Positions 24,139-34,952 of a stretch of 64,000 bases of DNA are shown piece by piece. Origin of the DNA: Channa striata (lineage: Eukaryota; Chordata; Actinopteri; Anabantiformes; Channidae); the NCBI GenBank assembly GCA_033026295.1, contig CM065178.1:26179585-26243584 (forward strand). Direction: 5' to 3'. The number at the start of each line of letters is the position of its first letter. The stretch's first letter is position 1. The translations under genes were made by a program, and so were the position numbers. Below the pieces are notes generated by a model, which made no database searches, was not told the origin of the DNA, and worked only from the letters and a program-made list of their open reading frames with translations.

Positions 24139-27100
24139 TGGCAGGTTGGATGCAGAGCTGGAGGTTCCTGATCCTTGCTGGTTTCCTCACTCTCACCGAG
24201 GCATTTGGTAGGAAATTCTTTGCATTTTAACTACTTTAACGCTCTATGTCTCTGAAGTTGTAACTTTAATATTCAACATTGAACCATCTCAGTATTCCAA
24301 GTGTCCTAAATTCACGCAAGTAACTAACTTTGATTATAATTACTGGGAACACTCAGCAGCAGAAAGCAGCCGGTGTGTCTGTTAGCAACATGTTTAAACG
24401 AGGAACTCTGCCTGAAGGTTGGGAACCACAACTGATCCTTTGGACTGTTAAATATAAGGTTTGATTTGAATGTACAGAGGTGAGAGATGACGAGTGGGAG
24501 GAGCTCAGTCCGGATATCGCAGCAGTGCACCGCCTCAGAGGACTGTCCGAGCACATGTTTCATCAAAGCTTCAGGGACCCTCCCAACCAAACGTACGTGT
24601 GCAAACGTTTTCCTATCAGCACATATATAATATGCATATGTTGTAAAGTATGTAAAGTATCAAGATGCGACTTGTTTGTCCACAGAATTACAGTTTTCTG
24701 TGGAATGGGACGAAGTGATGTAACTGACCTACATGAAAAATATTTTACATCCAGGATAATGGAAACAATTATTTTTAATCTGTTCTCACCTGGATAATGA
24801 AGATTACTTTTAAAGTGATTTTCAATACTGGATTATTAGAGAAACATTATTATTATTAATGTATTTTTTTCTTAACATATTGTTTACTACTTAGACACGA
24901 TTCTGCATCTGGTTGTTTTCATATTTTTTAATTTAGGGGCAAATTACTTTATGTTTTGTGTTAGAAACACGTCCAGGCATGGAACCAGAACTGAAAGATC
25001 CAGTAGCAGGTAAGAAAAGATTTGTTCTAACTTCACAGCTGATACTGGGTGCTTCTAGTGAGAACTGTCATTCAAACACCTCATGTAGACCCAACCACTG
25101 CACTGAAAAAATTATCACTGTAGCTGCCGTTTCTTCATTGTAGTATTACAACTTGTGGTCTGGACGATACTGGAGCTACAAAGATTGAATCTCTTGTAGC
25201 GAACTCGTTATATTTGGGTGATTGGATATTACTATAAAACATTAATTTCCTCGAATTAGGGCACCAGGTTCAATTTTAAGCGGAACCACGCTATAATTAT
25301 TATATTATCTGAACCGCTGATGGTCCAAAGTAACAATAGAATGAAGTAACAACAATTTAACCCAAAGATCAGTCTCTTGTTTATGAGTTCTTTTCGTTCC
25401 AGTGACTTCTGTCTGCTTAACTGAAGAAAGACAAACACAGAACCAGTTTTAATTATTTATTAACCTACAACTACTGAGAATATTGAGGTATGGGTACGTA
25501 TATGGACATATGGAATAAATGGAATCAACGAATAGACAACAAAACATGAAACAACCAATTCTAAGTAAACAGATAAATTGTGCAGGTATGCGTGTGATGA
25601 ATTTGGGCTAGAGGAAAGGATTCCATAACCCTCCCAGTCACTATTTACCTCTAAGTAACGGAAATTATATTTTAGAAACTCTACAAAGAAACTTCATAAA
25701 GGCTCCAATGGTTCATTGGCTTTATGGACACCAGCCATTTTCATAGAACATGAAAGAGATATTTGTACTTGGCCTGGGAGCCGCTGGAGGTTGTTCTGCC
25801 AGGTTAGCCGTCAATCGGTACCGGTTCTTTTGTAGAGCAGGAAGGACCGTCTCGGGTCTGTTAACAGGCGAGCTATCAGAGCGAGGGTCCGCTGGGGCTG
25901 CAAAGATTTCTCCGCCCACAGGAGCGCACCATCTTACCATTGGAAGGTGGTAATCCTGTGATGAAATCCTAACGAAATGTGTGACTTCACCTGGTCAGAT
26001 GGCAGGCTCCAGTAACGTGGTCTGGTTCTGCTGGTGGCTGAGCCGACTGGTTGTCCGGTCCGGAATGGAGCCGAAATGTTGAATTGAAATAATTCAACAA
26101 AACTGGTTGATAAAAATATGGCTATTCAATAAAAATCTGGGGCTCGGTCTGGACTAACTTTGACGGGTTTTCTAGTTACAAAAATGGAAGTTTGGTTTGG
26201 AGTTCCAATCGTCACAATAACTAATACAAAAATAGGCAGCAAAGACGCGTGCCTTAACAAACAATTGCTTTAAAAATAGTTCAAGAGTTACAAACGAGAG
26301 AATTGACGACAAAAAGTAATTTGAACAACTTCAGCTAAGCTTTTCTTAACTGAGGCACATTTCTTCTTGAGGATGGAGCTCGAAGTGGAACTCCTCTCCT
26401 CCAACTTCTTGGAACTTCTAACAAAGGAATTTTAACTTTATCTTTTAGCTTTGTCTAATACCTATTAATACACAGTCAGAACACACAACAACAATTAGAA
26501 AGTCATTCACGCATTATCTGGACATCGCAGCGGATTAATATAACAGGATAATGCTTAAATTTACATAACTAAGGTGTGCATGAATATGTAACATGTATGT
26601 GTAATATACTGAATTAACAGAAGAATATGACATTGCGTTTTAACTTTCAGACAACAAATTAATGCAGTTTTGTTTCTTTCCATAGACGAGTATCTTCGGG
26701 ATGCATTTATAATTTCCACCCAAGGGTGGCAATGTTATGCCGTGTTACTCTTTCACGTCATTCTGAATTAAAACCTTTATTTTATAACTCCGTCATTTCT
26801 CGTCGTAGAAAGGACGGTATCATGTCAGATTGTTCCAAATTTGCTTCTGAACACATTGGTGTGAGTTTTATAAAGCTTGATAGATGATTTGTCCCTGTTT
26901 TGGGTTTGAGTTCAAACAAAGTCTTTCTGTCTCAAGTAGTTTCACACCTCAAGTTTTATGGTTGTTTTGCAAATTCCTTTTCAGAGAGCTGGTACCATCT
27001 CGATAAGAACGTCATTTGCAAGTGAGTTAGGAGACAGTCTTGGGTCTGGTAGATGAAAAGACTCATGGCAAAATTTATGCTAATGGCATGAGTGTCAATT

Positions 27101-27712
27101 TGGGGCTTTAAGCCAGATGTGGTTTGTTTCTTTTACTCAGTTCTTTTTGGTGTTATCTGGTCCTGGGGAGGATAGAGCTGGATTGTTTTATAAAGAAAGT
27201 TTATTGCCGGGTCAGTCTACCTCCCCCTTGCTTTCCACATGGAGGTTGAATTCCCAACTCTGTCTCTGGATGCTACACTCTAATCATATTTATTTGAATC
27301 TAACTGAAGAAATGTTGTCCAAGTAACAACAGCTGATGGGGGTTTGTTCTTTTGTGAACCTGATGTAAACCCATCGTATGATCACTTCTCTTTTCTTAAT
27401 CGTGTCTTTCTGCTTGTGTTTTTTTTTTTTTTTCCATTTCTGATGAGCTGTAAATGTTCTCCCGCTCTCTCCTCCTGTTTAAAAATGTCATGGTTGTCCA
27501 GTGAGACCGCACAGCATAACACCATATTTCATGAATGCAAATTTTAAACTACAGCTTAACTTTACAAGTAGTATTTGTGAGGTTTTATTGAATCTGTGAT
27601 ATGAACACATTAATCTTGTTTTAGGGTGGATATTGACCAAAACCCAATGAGCTTGCAGGATGACTTACATGGGTGTGACAGTTTCACAGCTTGTGTCTTT
27701 CAGAAGGAAAAG
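24139..27712 (+). CDS. C80/RTX-like gene: signal-peptide and small 5' exons
   Basis: ATG 24139 opens MAGWMQSWRFLILAGFLTL, a typical signal peptide ending near TEAFG, with donor at 24208. In-phase exons follow: 24478-24592 (VRDDEWEELSPDIAAVHRL), 24686-24714, 24965-25009 (TRPGMEPELKDPVAG), 26985-27021 (SWYHLDKNVICK) and 27625-27712 (DIDQNPMSLQDDLHGCDSF). Exon 24686-24714 rests only on phase: it is what lets the 24592 and 24965 junctions agree. These exons match no family I recognise. They give the protein its secretion route, and together with the large exon they make a host-style split 5' end on a bacterial-style body. Confidence 0.65.
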
Positions 27713-30700
27713 GTTGGTGGATTTTAAGAAAACTGAACTCAAACACACTGAATCTTATTTAATTTTTAATAATTTTTAATTTTAAAAATTTTATAATTTT
27801 TCCAATGTAAATATGTATATATTTTTAGTTTACCCTCAAATTTTAAATGCCTTTTCAGTTAAACTAAAATGTACATTGTTCTGTGCAGCTTCTGAGTTCT
27901 TTGTCTATGGCTGCTAAAGCACAAGAATGTCCCCACTGTGGGATTAATAAGTAAATTATTAAGTTCTATTCTATTCTATTCTTAATTAATAGAACTAGTA
28001 ACCAAAGGGATTATATGTGATACCACATGTTACAAACACATGCATACACACAAATAATATAATGTCCAAACTACATATGACTGTAGTAATGACATCAATG
28101 TGCTCTGTTCTATGATAATCACCAAAATCTGAAATGTATCTACCTGATTTTATTCTCATGATAAAGTCTGTTTTTATTTTGCTGTTATTCTTCAGGAATT
28201 AGACAGCTTCTTAGCAGCTATTGATGAGCAGAAGACACACGACTGGCTGCTAAGCGCTTCAGAAGTCTCTCACAGCTACAGTCAAAAACTTCTCATCATG
28301 ACTGACAGTGAGAGGTCCACAAATGACAGAGTCCAACATGAATACAGCTTGGATCCTCATTACTCCGTGATCATCAGTAACGAATGTCTGTATAACGAGT
28401 CCTGCCTCCCTGAAGCAGACAGCTACACTGTGGTGAAAATATTTGGGGGCGTTTCAGCAGACGGACAAACTGTGTCTGGCCTCTCTGGTTCATCAGTCGC
28501 AGAGCTCATGATGAGCCTCTTTTGGAGGCAGCTCCAGTGTTCTCCTTTGATGGAAACACAACAACAGATTTCCAACGTAACTTCATGAGGGTTTTTGTGG
28601 TCCGTGGTGTCAAAGCAGTCCTAGAAACCAAACAGGAGGATCACCAGATTTATCAGGTCATGGATCTACCTGAGTCAGTTTTCAGCTACCGAATTCCGCA
28701 AAGATCGGTTGATCACAGCACACAGTACGACCACCAGCAGATCCTCATTATGGAAGATGACCCTGTGGTCAGAAAAGCTGCTACCTATCTTTATGAAAAG
28801 CACCCATCAGTTAGCTCTATCTATGTTCTTGATGAAAACCAAAACCCCAAATTGATCCATGGGGACCCCGTCCCTCTGTCAGAGGACAGCAGACTAGTGC
28901 TGGTAGGTCACGGGGTAAAAGCCAACTCAGGAGAAATGAGACTGGGAGGACACAAAGCACAAGATGTTGCTGAAATTGTTCAAAGAACCTACAGGATCAG
29001 CAATAAAATCAAAACGACCAGTGTGGTTGCCTGTAATGTTGGATCCGATAAAGTGTTTGTTGAAACTCTGCTAAAACAGCTGCGCGACACTGCGCACATC
29101 GAGACAGAGCTGCACCTGAGGAACAGTGTCCTTCAGGTCAGACACACAGGAGAGAAGATCACACAAGAAATCTCTCCAGAAGGTCTGACGTGGCGACATA
29201 AAGATGACAGCAAGAAAGTGGTGGCAATGTTTGGCAGGAACGGAGCTGTGATTTCTAGAGAGGAGCCTGGAAGTAAAGGAGAAGCTGTTTTTACCAATGA
29301 AAGAAACTTTCTAATGGACAACCTCCCAAGAAAACCCTTACGTGGAATAAAACCTATTACCAACAAAATAAACAAAACACCAAATAATCGTTTTCTGACC
29401 TACAGGCACAGCTGGCCAGATGAGCCGAGGAGCTTTATTGACTCAAATGTTTTTGAGAACAGAAGAAAAGACCAATCTGCAAAGCTGAAAGAACTTGAAG
29501 CTCTGACCTGGGCATTCTTTCACCAAGAGCTAGACCCTCCAACAGGAATGAAAGTGCAAAACGTGAAAGACTTAGAAGAGCAATATTTGATAATAAAAGA
29601 AACAGAAAAGGCAAGTTTGCAGGATGGGCAGGGCATAAAGAAAATTCTTGAAAACTGTTACGAGATTAAATCTGGGGAAGATGTTCGAAGTATAATTCGT
29701 CACTATGCAAAGACTGGGGAAGATGAAGCCACGTACCTGATGGTCAATGACTGGATATATGAGGTTGATCCTCAAAATCTTTATGTGTATCTAGTTGGAA
29801 AAAAGCTTGACAACAATCAAAGAAGAAATAAAGTTAAGGAGTGTATTACTGAACAGATAGATAAAGAAAAGTACCCAGATATGAAAGAACACATTCTTAA
29901 CAAAAATATAAAGAACCCCAAAGAAAATATGCTAAATTTGTGAAAGACATTTTTCATCATGCAGACACCAGAAGCCCCTCACTTTCTGTTGAGGCCTGGT
30001 CCACCACATATTTCACTGCATCAGTTATTTCTGAATCTGCTAGAAACTTCCGGACATTCCCGCTGACTCTTATGGCCCTGGATATGGTTGGAAGTTCAGA
30101 CAACAATGTCCGAGAACAAGGACTGAGATTCTTTTTTGAGGGCCATCCTATGGCGAGAGGAAATAGTTGGATAGACCCAAGCAGGCGTGCATTCGGTGGT
30201 TCGGCAACGCCTAAAGACTCTAGCAAATTACAAAAATTTTTGGAAGGACAATTAATGGAGCACCTTAATAAGGTCATAGAAAATGAATTTAAACTGTTTG
30301 ACTCGTGGCTTAAAATAAAGAAAGGGGATGTTTTGCCTCGGCTATTAGAGTCTGCTGAAAAATACAAAATAACTAAAAGAGATTCCATTGAACGAGAGAC
30401 CATTAGCAACAAATACAAAACTTTTAAAGAAACGTTAAAGCAACATTCTTCAAATACATTTGGAGATAACAATAAACATCCAGCATCTGGAACACTAGGA
30501 GGCTACGGCGATGGCCACATAACACCCCAAGATGTAAAATCTGCCTTAAAGTGGGAAAATTCCTTCAAACTTGAATCATATTTCTCCAGAGTGAAAGCAT
30601 TATCTGGCGAACAAATCCACAATGAGCTGAAGTCAAAGTACGGTGAAAATCTGCAGCTCCGAAGGGACAGTGCCAGAATAGAAAATGGACAGTTCATATG

Positions 30701-33700
30701 TCAGCTTGTGTCTGAGGGTGCTGATTCTAAACCTGTTGAGTTTAGGGTTGATTTATCTCCAGAGAGTCAACACTTCAATGAAAAGATGTTGAAGAACATA
30801 GAGACAGCAGTTGTTGACATGGAAAGTCATGTTTCACAGTCCTCCCATGAAGTCAGCAAGTTTGCAGAGCATGCTGGGACGGCTGTTGGGACGCTGGGAC
30901 TCATGCTGGGGATGAAAGGAGCCGTTCGTGCTTTTGAACAGGGAGACATTGAAGACGGTGTGATGGGGAGTTTGCAAACAGCTCACGGAGTTACAGCTAT
31001 GACAACGTCAGTTATAGCAAGACAAGCTCTGTCCTCAGAGACCAGGATCGCCAGAGCTGCAGCAACAATCATGAGAAGTCCTGCAATGAAGGGAACTATG
31101 ACAGCTATACCAATAGTAGGAATTGGATTTGGCATTTACAACTTAGTCCAAGATTTAGAAAGAGGGGACACACTGGGATACATTGATGCTGCCTTAGATG
31201 GTGTTATGCTCGCGTTGGATGTTGTTGAATTTGCTGCGCCTGAAGTGGCACCATTTCTAGTGCCTATAAACCTGGCTCTATCAACATTTCGTATCTTCTT
31301 TGATGATGTTTATATGGGAATCTTCGATGAATTAAAAAGGCTTCCAAAGGACGCTAGTGTCCTGGATAAAATAGAAGCTGTTTTTCTCGGTTTTGGGAAG
31401 GGCATTTTGCATTTTGCAATTCATGTTTTCAGTTTCTTTTATGACTGGCGCTATGATGAAATTGAGGAGGGTCGCAGACTTGTTGAACAAATATCAGACT
31501 ATCACAAATATTACAGAGTTACGAAGGAACAGGATGGAACACGTGCCGTCGATTTTACTAGTAGTGACTCTTCTTGGAACGGAGGAGGTATTAACTTCTG
31601 CCTCGCTGAGCAGGGTCAGTCCAAGTTCTGCATGGATTATTTTGTATCTAGTGATGAGAGTTTTGGGAAGAAGTGTTGGTACATCGATACGCAAGGAAGT
31701 AAAGATATAATTCTTGGCCTGGGAGAGTCTCATCAATTAGAGTATAAGACTCTACAGAAAAAAGTATTCATGTTCATACCCGTTGGCTCTGTGACAGTGG
31801 TGTCAGGTTATTCAGCTGTGTCACATTCACGATATGGGATTTACAAGGGCAACAGAGAGTCAAATCGCTTTTTTGCAATTCAGAAATCAGAGGACCAACA
31901 TATGATTGAAGTCATGTTTAGTTACTATTATAACCTTTATGGGGAACCAGGGGATGATATTTTCTTCCTCGGTCCACAGAGAAGTTATGTTGAAGGAGCT
32001 GGAGGAAAAGACACATACATGATTCCTGAAAATGGAGGGAAAACCGTCATTAACAACTACGACCCTTCAAAGGCGCTGGACACTCTTCATTTCAGTGTGG
32101 ATTACAGTCACATTTTTGTGTCTAAATCTGGAGATGATGTTGTGCTCATTTACGAGAACAGCCATACTGTGATCATAAAAAACTGGTTTTTAGGAGAATC
32201 GTATCGTCATATGAGCATGATGTCAGGAGACGGAGTCCTGTTTGAGATTTCCAGCACTGTCGTTTCTTCCGTTCAGCTGGTGGCCAGAGGGATAAACAAG
32301 ATGTTTCAGACACAAGGTCAAACTGTGAACGCAGCACAGCCACTTTTACGTACCGTTACAAACATCTTAGGGTCTCCGTACGATGATGTGCTCATTGGAA
32401 ATATGGAAAAGAATCTGATAGATGGTGGAGGAGGTCGAGATCGTTTGATTGGGGGTGAAGGAGAAGATCTTTACATAGTGAAAGACAGAAACCAGTCGTC
32501 AGTGTGGATTGAAAATGGCTCCAGAGACAATGAAACAGACGTGGTCATAATAGAAGCAAATCTTCACACTTTTACAGTCAGCGTACAAGGTGACAGTGTT
32601 ATTCTGAACACATTCAGTAACAATCCAGTCTTCAGTGTGAATTTAGTGAACTGGTTCAGGTCACCAGCAGATAGACACTTGCTTGTTGTCACTAAGGATC
32701 TGATCACATTCACAATCTCAGATAAAAAGACTGACTGCCGGCACAGTGACCCGTTCATCAGGTGTATAAAAAGTCACAAGATTGACTACAGAATCTCCAA
32801 ATCTCCTTTGATTGTGGACCTTCAGGGGGATGAGGCTTTCAACAGTGTGACAGAAGTCAGTGGCTCAGACTTTAATGATGTCATTAGAGGGAACAAAGAA
32901 AACAATGTATTTGTCCCAAGAAGTGGAGACGATTTTATTCAAGGCAGAGGAGGAGAGGACTGGTACATCATCACCCCAGGACATGGGGTGAAAACCATCA
33001 ACAATCAATCGCCAGATGGAGCCTTAGATGTTCTTTTTCTCAAAGAACAATATCAGCAGGTCCAGTGCATGTGTGAACGACAGGACATCATTGTCTTTGT
33101 AAATGGGACCAGAAATGTTATTATAGAGAACTGGTTTGTTTCAAAGAACTATCAGCACCTGCAGATCAAGACCGGTGATGGAGTAACAGCTGCACTGAAG
33201 TCCAACCTCAGCAGCTGTGGGGGGCCTTTAATGTTGCCCTTAACTGTTGATTACAGAAACCAGAAACCTGAACCTCTTGATTCACCCATATTGCAAAAAA
33301 AAATTCATAAACTTAATGGAAAAAAATGGTTGGGTTTTTCAGGACCTGATGGGTGTTTTAGATATACAAACAAAAAATCAGACCACAAAGACTTTTGTGG
33401 CCTCCAAGGCAAAGTGATGATGATGGATGATACTGATTCCATCAAAGAAATGTACGGCTCTTCAGGCTTTGACATCATGGTTGGAAACAGCAATGAGAAT
33501 TTGCTTGATCCCTACACAGGGGGTGCACTGATGAGAGGAGGTGAAGGAAAAGACACTTACATAATCAAACACGGCTACGGAGAAAACATTATGATCGATA
33601 ACTTTGCAGAAGATCAGAACATTGATAGCGTGTTAGTTGATATGGACTTCCTTGATGGCAGCCAAATCTGTCTGCCAATGGTGAAGAGATCACAAACAGA

Positions 33701-34952
33701 TCAGAATGTGATTATCACAACAAAAGGGGAAACATTACAACTCAGTCTGCTCAACTACAACAGTGGTTCCCAACACCAGCACCTAGAATTTCAGAGCTCG
33801 GATGGGGTGCATTTTAAACTGAAACCACTAAACTCGACTGAAAATGTCCCAGTCTTTGAGATTGAAGCTTTCAAAGTCACTCTGAAACAGTCACAGGTTG
33901 ACTGCCGTCTAGACCTCAACTCTCAAAGAAATCTGTCAAAGGTCCATACTGTGCAAGGCTGTCCCTCCCAGTCCAACAACATACTCGGTAATGATCATGA
34001 CAACGCTCTCATTGGTGGATGGAAGGATGATGCCTTGGAAGGAGGTGAAGGAGATGACACGCTGATGGGAGGAAATGGAGATGACCTCCTGATTGGTAGC
34101 ATGGGAGACGACACTCTCTATGGTGAGGATGGAAATGATACCATGATGGGCAACTCTGGCAGGGACGTATTCATTCCTGGACCAGGGGCAGACCTAGTGG
34201 ATGGAGGTCCTGGCAGAGATACTGTTCTGTACCGGGGCGATCACGAGAAGGGTGAAGGGGTTTATGTGAACCTGCTGACTGGACAAGGCCGCTATGCTGA
34301 TGCTGAGGGCGACGTGTTGAAGGACGTGGAGACTGTTATCGGCACCATCTACTCTGATATCTTAGTGTCTGGGTATGAAAGTGCCCTTCTCAAAGGCTCA
34401 GATGGAAACGACATCTTGGTTTCCACTGGCAGTGATTACCTTGCTGGGGGTGACGGAAACGACATTTACATGCTGGCCTTTCAACACGGCTCAGTCACCA
34501 TCAACAACTGTGCCAAGGACAATGCAACAGATGTTTTGTACTTGAGCTCACAGTCAACACCAATATTTGACTGCCAACTTCTACCTGACACAGTTCTCCT
34601 GACATTCTATGGACTTAATCAAACGACTGTTCGAATCATACTTCGGGACTGGGTCAGTGATGATAATGAGTGTGGCCATTTGAAGTTGGTTTTCAGAGAT
34701 AAAGAGGTGTCAGTGGACAGGCTGCTACAGGAAGGTCAGATTAGACAGGAGGAAAGAGTTCGGTCACTTATCATAAGCTGGGTCATCTGCATCAGTCTTG
34801 GTCTCTTCCACTGTGCTGTCGTTTTACCAGTGTGTGCTGAGTCGGTTAGACGAGCACGAAAACACAAGGCACAGAAACAAACAGAAACTAATGATGCGGA
34901 GTCAGTCTCCGCTGATGCAATGGGAGGTACCATAGATGGAAATGATCTTTAA
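24139..34952 (+). CDS. secreted/membrane protein with C80-peptidase-like and RTX-like domains (gene span; two frameshifts)
   Basis: Seven small 5' exons and one exon of about 6.75 kb chain in phase to a TAA at 34950-34952. The predicted order is signal peptide, about 210 residues without a recognised family, C80-type cysteine-peptidase-like domain, a long helical and then hydrophobic region, five RTX-like modules with GGxGxD nonapeptides, one transmembrane helix, and a basic tail of about 35 residues. C80 and RTX domains are otherwise typical of large bacterial toxins such as MARTX and the clostridial glucosylating toxins. No catalytic effector (such as a glycosyltransferase) is seen. As sequenced, the frame breaks near 28500-28524 and 29898-29943, one base each. 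A polyadenylation signal stands at 35936. The function in fish is unknown, and whether it is a working gene or a recent pseudogene is open. Confidence 0.8.
25010..26984. other. 2-kb intron with unidentified sequence
   Basis: No coding frame of note. The stretch at about 25250-26900 has a composition unlike its flanks and many short A/T-rich runs around a GC-richer core (25790-26060). It could be a non-coding mobile element or LTR insertion. No terminal repeats could be confirmed by eye. Confidence 0.3.
27870..27985 (+). repeat. LINE 3' tail with short tandem repeat
   Basis: 'ccccactgtgggattaataa' followed by repeated 'ttctattctattcta' is the 3' end of a common fish LINE family. The complementary version ('tttatttgtcccac') is seen at 10870-10895 on the other strand. 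Confidence 0.55.
28199..28520 (+). CDS. C80/RTX-like gene: start of the giant exon, before first frameshift
   Basis: The acceptor 'attcttcag' (28190-28198) joins in phase 0 to the 27712 donor. The exon opens ELDSFLAAIDEQKTHDWLL and runs to about 28500 with SLDPHYSVIISNECLYNESC and VVKIFGGVSADGQTVSG. That frame stops at 28586-28588. The continuing frame (one base back) is recognisable from about 28522 (LEAAPVFSFDGNTTTDFQRN). The break therefore lies in about 28490-28524, near a run of four T. One missing base, or two extra, would account for it. Confidence 0.65.
28522..29942 (+). CDS. C80/RTX-like gene: C80-type cysteine-peptidase-like domain
   Basis: A domain of about 190 residues resembles the autoprocessing cysteine protease (peptidase family C80) of MARTX and large clostridial toxins. 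The entry strand is YDHQQILIMEDDPVVRKAA, the candidate catalytic His is in LVLVGHG (about 28894-28914), and the candidate nucleophile Cys is in VVACNVGSD (Cys at 29032-29034). In bacterial relatives this domain is switched on by inositol hexakisphosphate and cuts the toxin in cis. Keeping both His and Cys suggests the fold and perhaps the activity are under constraint. The downstream part is basic and helical with no clear family. This frame ends at a TGA at 29941-29943, the second frameshift. Confidence 0.75.
29900..34952 (+). CDS. C80/RTX-like gene: hydrophobic region, five RTX-like modules, TM anchor
   Basis: The frame is open from 29901 to the stop at 34952. A helical part is followed by a hydrophobic, Ala/Gly-rich region at about 30830-31450 (including AIPIVGIGFGIYNLVQDL), which could insert in membranes or pack as helices. 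From 31940 five modules repeat the scheme GxGGxDxYxI, then a hydrophobic 'IxN', Asp-Val-Leu, then 'NWF', then 'DGV': 31940-32250, 32370-32700, 32860-33190, 33450-33820 and 33985-34700. The fifth holds the clearest calcium-type array (GGEGDDTLMGGNGDDLLIGS and neighbours, 34040-34230). Near the end, SLIISWVICISLGLFHCAVV is a transmembrane helix, followed by RRARKHK and a tail rich in Thr, Asp and Ser. Type-I topology is inferred. Confidence 0.8.

Noticed and set aside
28515..28530. Programmed -1 ribosomal frameshift at the T run as an explanation for the frame change
   Set aside because: The site 'ctcttttgg' does not form an X-XXY-YYZ heptamer in the upstream frame, and no obvious downstream pseudoknot was noticed; a second shift at 29.9 kb would also need explaining.
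29957..30472. Open frame of 171 codons on the minus strand
   Set aside because: Antisense shadow of the giant C80/RTX-like exon; no family features and no promoter or splice context.
24139..34952. Bacterial contamination as the source of the C80/RTX-like sequence
   Set aside because: It has fish-type GT-AG introns with agreeing phases, a eukaryotic signal peptide and TM anchor, a polyadenylation signal and fish LINEs in its flank and introns, so it sits within the fish chromosome.
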